DNA from: Paenibacillus polysaccharolyticus
GTDB taxonomy: Bacteria; Bacillota; Bacilli; Paenibacillales; Paenibacillaceae
Length of the DNA: 64,000 bases
Assembly (NCBI RefSeq): GCF_900102085.1
Contig: NZ_FMVM01000016.1
Location: 1 to 64,000, forward strand
Direction of reading: 5' to 3'
Each line of letters opens with the position of its first letter. Within the stretch, counting starts at the first letter, position 1. A model generated the notes under the pieces. That model had not been told where the DNA came from, ran no database searches, and worked only from the letters and a program-made list of their open reading frames with translations. Positions 44,205 to 52,358 of this stretch are shown piece by piece. The position numbers and the translations under genes were made by a program.

Positions 44205-44450
44205 TTATTCAGATGCGATGTTTACATTCAGGCCATGCTTTGCAAATACTTCAGACATTGCTGCCTTCGCTTCATCTGCATCCGGGCCATGAACGTGCAG
44301 TTCATAACTGTGCGTGCTAATCAGCGTTGTAAACAACCCAAGAATACTTTTTACGTCAATATACTTGTTCTCTGAATGAAGCACGATTGAAGAAGTAAAC
44401 TTGCCTGCTGTTTGAGCAATTTCCACTACAGCCGCGTTATTACTCGACAT
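44205..44450 (-). CDS. HPr-family protein lacking the PTS phosphohistidine
   Basis: Protein of 81 residues that aligns with HPr from about HPr residue 16 on: AQTAGKF matches the VQTASKY helix, DVKSILGL matches NLKSIMGV with the regulatory serine (Ser35 here, Ser46 in HPr), and GPDADEAKAAM matches the last helix. The N-terminal strand and the GIHARPA loop with His15 are missing; Asn/Ala lie there. So it cannot take phosphate from Enzyme I, but it could be a substrate of HPr kinase, as Crh is. GGAGGG ribosome-binding site. Function not known. Confidence 0.85.
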   Translation of the reverse strand: MSSNNAAVVEIAQTAGKFTSSIVLHSENKYIDVKSILGLFTTLISTHSYELHVHGPDADEAKAAMSEVFAKHGLNVNIASE

Positions 44451-44546
44451 AGGAATCCCTCCGTCTTTTCACTTTTGGTATCATCTATTAATTACCACTA
44501 CATGATACCGTGAATCCGCTTTCCTAGCAACTGCAAAATGCAGTTC

Positions 44547-45662
44547 CTATTTCAACTGGTCCGGATTCAAACATTCCAGCTCAGGAATGACAAAGATGCC
44601 ATCTTTACGAATCAGCACATCATCGAAATAGATTTCGCCACCGCCGTAGTCTGGACGCTGAATCAATACGAGATCCCAGTGAATGGATGAGCGGTTTCCG
44701 TTATCTGTTTCTTCATATGCCTGACCTGGCGTAAAGTGCAGGCTACCTGCAATTTTTTCATCAAACAAAATATCTTTCATCGGGTGCAGAATGTGCGGGT
44801 TGAAACCAATCGCAAACTCACCGATATGACGCGCACCTTCATCTGAGTCCAGAATTTCATTCAGGCGTTTCGTATCATTGCTGGATGCTTCTACGATTTT
44901 ACCGTCTTTGAATGTAAACTTGATATTCTCAAACGTAATTCCGTTATACAGCGTCGGTGTATTATAACTAATTGTTCCATTAACGGAGTTGCGTACGGGT
45001 GCGCTGTATACTTCACCATCCGGAATATTTTTTTGTCCGGAACACTTCTCTGCACCGATATCTTTGATGGAGAAGCTCAGATCCGTGCCTGGCCCCGTAA
45101 TCCGCACTTTATCTGTACGTTTCATGAGGCTTGCAAGTGAGTCTTGGGCTTTGTCCATTTTTGCATAATCCAGGTTACATACGTCAAAATAGAAGTCTTC
45201 AAATGCTTCCGTGCTGGTGTTCGCGAGTTGCGCCATGCTTGCGTTAGGGTAACGAAGCACCACCCATTTTGTATGTTTGACACGCTGTTCGCTATGTACC
45301 GGATGGGAATACAGGGAGTTGTACAGTTTCATTTTTTCTTCCGGCACATCGGACAGATCATTCACGTTCTCTCCCGCACGGATGCCGATATAACAATCCA
45401 TTTGTTTCATACGGTTCAAATCAATCTCTGCCCACGTTTTCATCATCTCTTCCGTAGCATTTTGCAACATCACACGCTGAACGGTTCGATCTGTCAACTG
45501 TACAAAAACGTTACCGCCTTTTTTGCCCACTTCTTCAATAATGGCATTGATCAAATCACGTTCTGATCCAATCATCTCAACCAATACATTTTCGCCAGGC
45601 TGTACATCAACAGAATAACCTACGAGGTTCGCTGCAAGCTTCTGAATTCTAGGGTCCTTCAT
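44547..45662 (-). CDS. M29 family aminopeptidase (AmpS/AmpT type)
   Basis: Metallo-aminopeptidase of 371 residues. Family features are YSVDVQPGENVLVEM at the N-terminus, MDCYIGIRAGENVNDL, the metal-binding SGQKNIPDGEVYSAPV (Glu), and the C-terminal IGEFAIGFNP and IHWDLVLIQRPDYGGGEIYFDD with His and Asp. It releases N-terminal residues from peptides using two metal ions. Start ATG at 45660-45662 with AGGAGG upstream; the ATG at 45687-45689 would have no binding site. Confidence 0.93.
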   Translation of the reverse strand: MKDPRIQKLAANLVGYSVDVQPGENVLVEMIGSERDLINAIIEEVGKKGGNVFVQLTDRTVQRVMLQNATEEMMKTWAEIDLNRMKQMDCYIGIRAGENVNDLSDVPEEKMKLYNSLYSHPVHSEQRVKHTKWVVLRYPNASMAQLANTSTEAFEDFYFDVCNLDYAKMDKAQDSLASLMKRTDKVRITGPGTDLSFSIKDIGAEKCSGQKNIPDGEVYSAPVRNSVNGTISYNTPTLYNGITFENIKFTFKDGKIVEASSNDTKRLNEILDSDEGARHIGEFAIGFNPHILHPMKDILFDEKIAGSLHFTPGQAYEETDNGNRSSIHWDLVLIQRPDYGGGEIYFDDVLIRKDGIFVIPELECLNPDQLK

Positions 45663-45771
45663 TCGATAAATCCTCCTGTCATCTGCCATTCAATGAATTG
45701 AACAACGGTAAATTACGTTACTATTGTAGCACGCACCAGACATCCCGTCAGCAGGCAGTCACAGGTTTTAT

Positions 45772-46629
45772 TTATTGATATGATTTAAAGTTCACATCGG
45801 TTACCAGTGCTTCTACATTGCTTCGGCTACTGTTATCCGTGTATTTCACCTGACTCTCAGAGGAAAGGCGCATCGGTAAGCTGGTTTTGCGATCAACCGT
45901 CAGATGATAGACCGTATGCACCTCAGCCTTTTGAATCAACTTCTGCATCGTGTCCTCACCCTGCTGCCATACCTTTTGCAATTCCTGCTCAAGTTTCTGC
46001 TTACTCGCACCTTTCACTTGACTCGCCTTGTGCATGTACTCTGCCCGAATGGAATTCATCTCATCTGTCAGTTGGTCTGTAGCCCAGGTTTTGGCGTCCT
46101 CTGGCGCAAGCTCTATCCGCAATATACGTGTTTGGCGGCCTGAGCCATATTCGGATTGAATTGTTTTTTTCATACTATCGATCTTTTCTAATTGCGCAAT
46201 GGGGTTAAAACGAGATAAGGAGCCACGTAATGGTTCATGCTGAGCCGTTAAAGAATTCCATTGTCCTTTTTTACGTTGAAAAGAGGCACTGAATCCGCTA
46301 GGTTGACCATTATTTTTCACCGCATTCAAACTTATTCCTGAATCCGCCGCAGTCACTGCGCCTGGTAATCGGGTCTGCAACGTCAGCCGGTCATGGTCTT
46401 CCAGCTTGCCTTCAAATTTAAATTGATTTTCAAACATTCCACTGTTTTCTCGTCTCAATCCAGCCTGTCCTTCAAACGTCAACGACTCTTTCCCCGCTAT
46501 GCCGGATAATGCCAGAGAAAATATTTCTTCAGGCGTCCGATCATGCTGGAGCATCCCGCACCCCGGAACAATGGCTAGCACAAGGCAAAGGATTAGCGAT
46601 AAAGAAAACGTAGACTGGCGGTTCAACAT
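45772..46629 (-). CDS. Putative lipoprotein
   Basis: Protein of 285 residues with a signal peptide and lipobox ending at Cys24 (AIVPGCGM), so it should be lipid-anchored outside the membrane. The mature part starts with EEIFSLALSGIAGKESLTFEGQ and contains a central charged helix (about 196-232) and beta-rich flanks. It resembles the LolA-like or LppX-like fold of Gram-positive lipoproteins only in general layout. I do not know its function. Its neighbours give no clue. Confidence 0.8.
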   Translation of the reverse strand: MLNRQSTFSLSLILCLVLAIVPGCGMLQHDRTPEEIFSLALSGIAGKESLTFEGQAGLRRENSGMFENQFKFEGKLEDHDRLTLQTRLPGAVTAADSGISLNAVKNNGQPSGFSASFQRKKGQWNSLTAQHEPLRGSLSRFNPIAQLEKIDSMKKTIQSEYGSGRQTRILRIELAPEDAKTWATDQLTDEMNSIRAEYMHKASQVKGASKQKLEQELQKVWQQGEDTMQKLIQKAEVHTVYHLTVDRKTSLPMRLSSESQVKYTDNSSRSNVEALVTDVNFKSYQ

Positions 46630-46742
46630 GTCTATTCCACCTTTCAGTCATTTTCTCCATAGATTGCCCTCACAATATGTGCTTATACTTCCTTACTATG
46701 CGACCAGACAAACCACACGGACTTTCATCCACATACCCGTTC

Positions 46743-46785
46743 AAAAAAAGAGAGAAACGACTCCGCAACCGGAATGTCTCTCTCA
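46743..46785 (-). terminator. Terminator of the diguanylate cyclase gene
   Basis: The stem GAGAGAC/TTTCTCTC with an inner CCG/CGG stem begins directly after the TGA stop codon and ends in TTTTTTT. Confidence 0.75.
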
Positions 46786-48774
46786 TCGTATACCTTCCTG
46801 TTCCTCTATGACAATTCGATTCCGGCCCCCGTTCTTTGCACTGTACAGCGCCATATCTGCACGGTAAAACAGGGACTCTACACTTACTTTCTCATCCATC
46901 CAGTTCCATTCAGCAATGCCACTTGACACCGTAACAGACGGCCTCGTCTCGGCCTCAACTCGGGTACGGATTCGTTCCGCATACACAAGCGCTTGTTGAA
47001 TGCCGATCTGAGGCATGTAGATAGCCAGTTCTTCACCGCCCCACCTTGCGCAAATATCCTCGGGTCGAACCGAACTTGTAACAATGTCACTGACTTGTTT
47101 TAATACTTGATCCCCGGTTTGATGCCCAAAGGTATCATTCACCTGTTTGAACTGATCGATATCCACGACAACCAATGAGCCGCAGTAATCATGAGCCTGA
47201 CGTTCGTGAATAATATTGTCCAGGTAATGCCTTACGTACAGTCCGGTCAACATGTCCAGATTGGCCAACCGGCGCACCTCAGCATGCAGGGTGGCATTGG
47301 TTAGAGCAAGACCCAGATGAATCGATAACATTTGTAGCAACCTGTAGTTCTCATAGGAGAAAAAATGTTCCCGCACATGGGCAAGCAGAATAGCACTCTT
47401 CACCTGTCCATCCACGCGAATTGGTGCTGCAATCAGAGACATCGCGCCTGTTAATTCCATGAAACTGGAAGTTACCTTATCAAACTGCGTATAGTCAGAT
47501 ATAATTAATGGCTCTTCAGTCTGATACATGTAACCCGCAATGCCAGAATCCATAGGATACGTTCTCTGCCGAATCTCTTTTACATTGGTCGCCATCACCT
47601 CAAACCTGTTCGTACTGTCATTTAATTGCAAAATGCAGCAAAAGTCGGCCTGAAAGATGTTTTTAAATTCTTGCTCAGAAAACTGATAGATTTCCATCAA
47701 TTGCAAGCTTTTGTTAAGGCGCTGCGTCAGATCATTGATTACACGAAGTTCCTGAATCAACATATGGGATTGCTCATGAAGTTTTGCATTTTCGAAAGCT
47801 GTCCCTGCTGTATCCGCCATCATGGCAATCAGTTGTAAATCGGAGTCTTCCATCAATTCCTCGTTCATTTCGATATGAAATACTCCGTATATGCCCTGTT
47901 TGCCTTTGAGCGGCAACCCCACCTCAATGATTCGTTTGTCCAACTCATCAGACCGGGAGACGATCAGTCTACCCTCCATGAATGAGCGCACACAGATATC
48001 TTCTCCACGCTCTTGAATAAGTAGTGGTTTAATACGAGGATTAAAACTTCTCTGGTCCTGAGACATATAGAGCATAATGTGTGTGGAAGGATAGAGGTAG
48101 TCCATACTGACAAATACTTCGTCCAATATCGCCCCGACATCCATTTTGTCATGCATACGCTGTACGATCTGAAAAAGAATGGATCTTCGGTGTTCCTCCC
48201 GAGCGGTTTGTTCATGTGAGTGCAACAAGTCCGTCATAAATATGTATTCAAATCTTCGGTAAAAGCAGGTGTGGTAATGCAATGCCTCAGATCGAACCAC
48301 AGCTTCTGACGTTTCGGATCGGTGGGATTCAAAGACCAGCGCAACAAACACAGCAAATATATCTTTATTGATTCTTGAAAACAGAGGCTCGGCAATCAGC
48401 AGATACTCCCCATGTTTACTAATTCCGCGTCTAGATAACGTCTGTTCCTTTTCAGCACACTCCAAAACCATCGAACGTACATTGATATCCGAATCGGTAA
48501 TCTGGCCGGAGTCCTCTCCTATGCACTCTCCTTCCGTATTCCAAACACTGTATGCAGCAATTGGCCCACTTGGCACAGAATCTTTCTGGTTTGTCCAATC
48601 CGTGAAGGCTTGTCCTAATAAACTGCTTAAATATGAGAAGTCAAAAGGTGTGATATCCATTTTTTGCATCCACAACGCATGGTCATCATGAGATGGAAGC
48701 ACTGTAAACGATGTGGAATCGCCCGCGCTTCGCAACTTCAGACTGGTAGGTAAACTTCTTAGATGTTCCAACAT
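46783..48774 (-). CDS. GAF-domain diguanylate cyclase
   Basis: Protein of 663 residues, without predicted membrane segments. An N-terminal region of unknown type is followed by two GAF-like sensory regions (about 195-330 and 350-490) and a C-terminal GGDEF domain (about 500-658). The active site reads GGEEL (579-583), a functional variant. An RxxD inhibitory site (RPED, 570-573) lies exactly five residues before it. It should make cyclic di-GMP and be product-inhibited. Start ATG at 48772-48774 with AAGGAG upstream. No partner gene is adjacent, so its signal is unknown. Confidence 0.92.
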   Translation of the reverse strand: MLEHLRSLPTSLKLRSAGDSTSFTVLPSHDDHALWMQKMDITPFDFSYLSSLLGQAFTDWTNQKDSVPSGPIAAYSVWNTEGECIGEDSGQITDSDINVRSMVLECAEKEQTLSRRGISKHGEYLLIAEPLFSRINKDIFAVFVALVFESHRSETSEAVVRSEALHYHTCFYRRFEYIFMTDLLHSHEQTAREEHRRSILFQIVQRMHDKMDVGAILDEVFVSMDYLYPSTHIMLYMSQDQRSFNPRIKPLLIQERGEDICVRSFMEGRLIVSRSDELDKRIIEVGLPLKGKQGIYGVFHIEMNEELMEDSDLQLIAMMADTAGTAFENAKLHEQSHMLIQELRVINDLTQRLNKSLQLMEIYQFSEQEFKNIFQADFCCILQLNDSTNRFEVMATNVKEIRQRTYPMDSGIAGYMYQTEEPLIISDYTQFDKVTSSFMELTGAMSLIAAPIRVDGQVKSAILLAHVREHFFSYENYRLLQMLSIHLGLALTNATLHAEVRRLANLDMLTGLYVRHYLDNIIHERQAHDYCGSLVVVDIDQFKQVNDTFGHQTGDQVLKQVSDIVTSSVRPEDICARWGGEELAIYMPQIGIQQALVYAERIRTRVEAETRPSVTVSSGIAEWNWMDEKVSVESLFYRADMALYSAKNGGRNRIVIEEQEGIR

Positions 48775-49013
48775 GTCAGGCGCTCCTTTGCACCGTTTTT
48801 GCATCCTGGGGGATGCATTAATCTGCATCAATTATCGCAAATCTGCAAAATATTAGCGAAAACCTTGATACATAAGATTGTTTAAAGTTAAGATACCATC
48901 TATTTTACTCTGTTTGAAGCTTTTTTGCACTCATATTTCAGAAAATTGTCCCATTATTTTAGGCCTAATGACCTATCGACAAATTTAGACGTTTTTCTGG
49001 CTTTATGTATTGC

Positions 49014-49042
49014 TTGACTTTACTCCTTTCAGAATGTAGAAT
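49014..49042 (+). promoter_or_regulatory. Sigma-A promoter of rpsD
   Basis: TTGACT (49014-49019) and TAGAAT (49037-49042) are exactly 17 bases apart. The transcript should start near 49049. The preceding 48775-49013 shows no gene. Confidence 0.8.
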
Positions 49043-49048
49043 AAATTG

Positions 49049-49226
49049 TTGATGAAGACTACTAATACGGTCTTTAAATTTGGGCATTACCGGTTGTGTC
49101 ACCCTCATTCTTTTTGTTGCTTTCAGGACAGCGGCTGAACTTTCCTGATCGTTCTATGCGAGGCCAAGCCCGCATCAACAAATTGGAGCGCAAACAGAGC
49201 CCTATATGAACTTTAACTAAAAAGGA
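49049..49226 (+). ncRNA. S4-type ribosomal protein leader of rpsD
   Basis: The leader contains GGGCATTACCGGT and CACCCTC elements, a stem TCAGGA/TCCTGA around 49121-49148 and the segment GAGGCCAAGCCC. I recognise these as parts of the Firmicute S4 leader, in which S4 protein binds a double pseudoknot and represses its own gene. The boundaries are estimates. Confidence 0.75.
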
Positions 49227-49238
49227 GCTACTTTAAAC

Positions 49239-49838
49239 ATGGCACGTTACACTGGTCCTAAATTTAAATTAAGCCGTCGCCTCGGCATTTCCCTGAGCGG
49301 AACAGGCAAAGAATTGAAACGCCCTTTCCCTCCAGGTCAGCACGGAGCTAACCAACGCAGAAAAATGAGCAACTACGGTATGCAGTTGCAAGAAAAACAA
49401 AAATTGCGCCACATGTACGGTTTGGGTGAAAAACAATTCCGCACATTGTTCTCCAAAGCGCAAAAAATGCAAGGTATTGCCGGTGAGAACTTCATGTTCT
49501 TGCTTGAGTGCCGCCTTGACAACCTCGTTTACCGTCTTGGCTTTGCTAACTCCCGCGCTGGAGCGCGTCAATTGGTAGCACACGGTCACGTAACTGTAAA
49601 CGGCAAAAAAGTCGATATCGCTTCTTACCAAGTAAGCACTGGCGATGTAATCGGCTTGCGTGAAAGAAGCCGCGGTCTGACTTCCGTTAAGGAAGCTTTG
49701 GAAAACCGTTCGCATCTTCCAGCATACGTTGAATACAACGATGCAGCTGTAGAAGGTAAATTCATCCGCTTGCCTGAGCGTGCTGAATTGTCCCAAGACA
49801 TCGATGAAAAACAAATCGTCGAGTTCTACAACCGTTAA
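49239..49838 (+). CDS. rpsD: 30S ribosomal protein S4
   Basis: Protein of 199 residues starting [16 protein letters not shown], with the S4 RNA-binding domain ([30 protein letters not shown]) at about 90-150. S4 binds 16S rRNA early in 30S assembly and represses its own translation. AAGGAG ribosome-binding site. The form without zinc cysteines. A single-gene unit as in B. subtilis. Confidence 0.98.
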   Translation: MARYTGPKFKLSRRLGISLSGTGKELKRPFPPGQHGANQRRKMSNYGMQLQEKQKLRHMYGLGEKQFRTLFSKAQKMQGIAGENFMFLLECRLDNLVYRLGFANSRAGARQLVAHGHVTVNGKKVDIASYQVSTGDVIGLRERSRGLTSVKEALENRSHLPAYVEYNDAAVEGKFIRLPERAELSQDIDEKQIVEFYNR

Positions 49839-49853
49839 TCGTTGCATCACAAC

Positions 49854-49896
49854 AAAAAAGCAACTGTTCGAGATTTCCTCGGCAGTTGCTTTTTTG
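49854..49896 (+). terminator. Terminator of rpsD
   Basis: The stem AAAAAGCAACTG/CAGTTGCTTTTT with an inner CGAG/CTCG hairpin is followed by TTGTTGTTTTTT. Confidence 0.9.
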
Positions 49897-50005
49897 TTGT
49901 TTTTTTCACTCTTCCCCCAGCCCCTCTTCATTACAAGCCTCTACATAAAGATAATATGTTTATCGAAACACGCACAAAATAGAAAGATAACTTAGGGGGC
50001 TACAC

Positions 50006-52111
50006 ATGTCATTTTTTCGAAATACCAAGCTTGCGGTAAAGCTAGGATTACTGCTCGGATTAGTGCTCCTCTGCTCGATCGGCGCATTAATTGCCTTTAA
50101 CACCAAAGCCATATACGACAAAAGCCTACAATATGGTGAAGCTGTAGCGGAACACTCAGCAAGTGCAGCTACTAGCGAATTCATGACTGACGTCAACCAG
50201 GTAAAAAATACGCTCGACAGTTTGAGTACAACCCTGCTGGACGCTTCAAAAAATGGGACGCTAAGCCGTCAAGATATCGTAAGGCTTTTGGAAGAATACT
50301 TGAAAAAGGACGAAAAGGTTTTTGGTTTTTATACTGGATGGGAGCCCAATGCCTTTGACGGCAAAGATGCAGAACATGTGAATAAGGATAAATACGATGA
50401 TGAAACAGGCCGTTTTATCCCTTACGTTATCCGGGATGGAAGCTCCTTGCATTTTGAACCGCTCACTACTTATGAGGGAAACAGTGAAACCAGTAAATAC
50501 TATCAACAGCCGAAGGCGACCAAAACCATCTATTGGTCCGAGCCCACTACGTACAAAGTTGCTGGTAAAGAGACCTTGCTCGTATCCATCGTTCTGCCTT
50601 TACTTGATGAGAACAATACCTTTCTTGGCATCGTTGGGGCCGATTTTACGATTGAAGGTTTCCAGCAAAATATTGGATCTCTGAATCCAGACCAAGGCTA
50701 TGCCATGCTGATTACAAGTGAAGGGCACGTTGCTGCGCACGGCTCAAGACCGGAACTGACCAAAGAGAATGCCGAGCTCTCTTCCAGTACCCAAGCACTT
50801 ATTCAGCGGATCCAGTCGAATGATACAGGGTTCTACACTGCGGTTGACAATGGCAAAACAGAATTATTTATTGCCGAACCCGCCAAGCTTCAAGGCTCCG
50901 ATTCTAGCTGGCATCTAGTATCTGCATTACCCAAAAGCGTGATACTCCAGCCTTTTTACGATAGCTTGAAATGGTCTGTACTCATCGCTATATTGGCGGT
51001 ACTTCTACTGGCAAGCGTGGTCGCGTACACCATCATATCCATAGTAAAGCAATTGAACCGTGTAAATGTTGTCGCAGGACAACTCGCGCATGGTGATCTG
51101 ACACAAAAGTTGCCTGTTAAATCGAAGGATGAATTTGGAGTCATGGCCATTCACATGAATGACATGATGAATACATTACGCCATACGATCTCTGTTATAT
51201 CTGAACATGCCTTATCGGTCGGTTCAACTTCGCAACAATTAACTGCCGGGGCAGAGGATACAAGCAAAGCCGCCGAACAGATGGCACTTATCGGAATGGA
51301 AGTTGCAAACAAAGCGGAGAAGCAAGTTCAGGAGTTACTTCATTCCTCCCGCTCGATGAACGAAATATCCACGGGCATCGGAAGAATAGCTGAGGCTGCT
51401 GCCGAAGTAAGTAGTACATCAAAATCAGTGACGGAACGAACTTCATACGGAACAGACAAAATGCAGGCAGCTATCCATATGGTGGAGAGTGCAAACACTT
51501 CTGTCCAATCCTCCATGACTGCACTGGAGCAATTTAAAAAGCGCTCGGAAGAGATTGGTCATATAACGGGTATGATTACCGAAGTAAGCCGACAAACGAA
51601 TCTTCTCGCCCTCAACGCTTCTATTGAAGCTTCGCGAGCGGGGGAACACGGACGCGGCTTTGGCGTTGTAGCTGCAGAGATTCGCAATTTAGCTGAGCAA
51701 TCCAGACAATCGGCTGCTGACATTGCCGCGTTGATCCAATCCGTTCAACAAGAGATTTCAGCTATCGTTGAAAATATGCAAAAAGGAAGCACCGAGGTGA
51801 CTCACATTGCCGATGTAATGAACGAGAGTGGTGAGCTATTCTCATCCATCTCATCACAGATCGCCGACGTGAATCAACAAATTGCACAAGTCTCCACCAT
51901 TGCCAAACAGATGTCAGGTGAGTCCCGACAGGTCGATTCATCACTTGAGCAACTTAAAACGATTGGTCTTGAAACAGCAGCGCACGCAAGCCAGGTTGCC
52001 TCAGCTTCGGAGAAACAGCTTGCATCTATGGAGGAAATCACTGCTGCATCCGCTTCTTTGGCACACCTCACACAAGAACTGTTGGAACTTATCCAGCGTT
52101 TCAGAACCTAA
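50006..52111 (+). CDS. Methyl-accepting chemotaxis protein with dCache domain
   Basis: Receptor of 701 residues. A transmembrane helix (about 11-31), an extracellular double-Cache sensor (about 40-310), a second helix (about 323-343), HAMP linker (about 344-397) and a cytoplasmic signalling domain to the end. The hairpin tip EVSRQTNLLALNASIEASRAGEHGRGF (CheA/CheW contact) is typical. The sensor contains GADFTIEGFQ, suggesting a small-molecule ligand, possibly amino acids; not provable from sequence. GGGGG ribosome-binding site. Single-gene unit. Confidence 0.95.
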   Translation: MSFFRNTKLAVKLGLLLGLVLLCSIGALIAFNTKAIYDKSLQYGEAVAEHSASAATSEFMTDVNQVKNTLDSLSTTLLDASKNGTLSRQDIVRLLEEYLKKDEKVFGFYTGWEPNAFDGKDAEHVNKDKYDDETGRFIPYVIRDGSSLHFEPLTTYEGNSETSKYYQQPKATKTIYWSEPTTYKVAGKETLLVSIVLPLLDENNTFLGIVGADFTIEGFQQNIGSLNPDQGYAMLITSEGHVAAHGSRPELTKENAELSSSTQALIQRIQSNDTGFYTAVDNGKTELFIAEPAKLQGSDSSWHLVSALPKSVILQPFYDSLKWSVLIAILAVLLLASVVAYTIISIVKQLNRVNVVAGQLAHGDLTQKLPVKSKDEFGVMAIHMNDMMNTLRHTISVISEHALSVGSTSQQLTAGAEDTSKAAEQMALIGMEVANKAEKQVQELLHSSRSMNEISTGIGRIAEAAAEVSSTSKSVTERTSYGTDKMQAAIHMVESANTSVQSSMTALEQFKKRSEEIGHITGMITEVSRQTNLLALNASIEASRAGEHGRGFGVVAAEIRNLAEQSRQSAADIAALIQSVQQEISAIVENMQKGSTEVTHIADVMNESGELFSSISSQIADVNQQIAQVSTIAKQMSGESRQVDSSLEQLKTIGLETAAHASQVASASEKQLASMEEITAASASLAHLTQELLELIQRFRT

Positions 52112-52163
52112 TGAGCATAAGATATTATATTTTTCTTCAAACACTCTTTTCTATATAGACTTC

Positions 52164-52200
52164 AAGGCTGGCCTGCTTACATGCAGTTCCAGCCTTTTTC
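52164..52200 (+). terminator. Terminator of the chemoreceptor gene
   Basis: The 8-base-pair stem AAGGCTGG/CCAGCCTT with an inner CTGC/GCAG pairing is followed by TTTCCTT. Confidence 0.8.
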
Positions 52201-52320
52201 CTTACTTTTGCAACTCATGAAATGCTGTTCGATATCACATGCTATATATCATAATCCATTCCAGATTGGCAAATTTCGACCATTACTTGTATTTCTCAGG
52301 CATGCAAACGGGTCTTTTTA

Positions 52321-52329
52321 TGCTATAAT
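52321..52329 (+). promoter_or_regulatory. Extended -10 promoter of the PBP gene
   Basis: TGCTATAAT is an extended -10 element. No good -35 hexamer lies 16-18 bases upstream. It is 30 bases before the start codon, next to an AAAGGAGG ribosome-binding site. Confidence 0.6.
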
Positions 52330-52358
52330 TAGTGCTGTTAAAAGGAGGAAGACACTGA

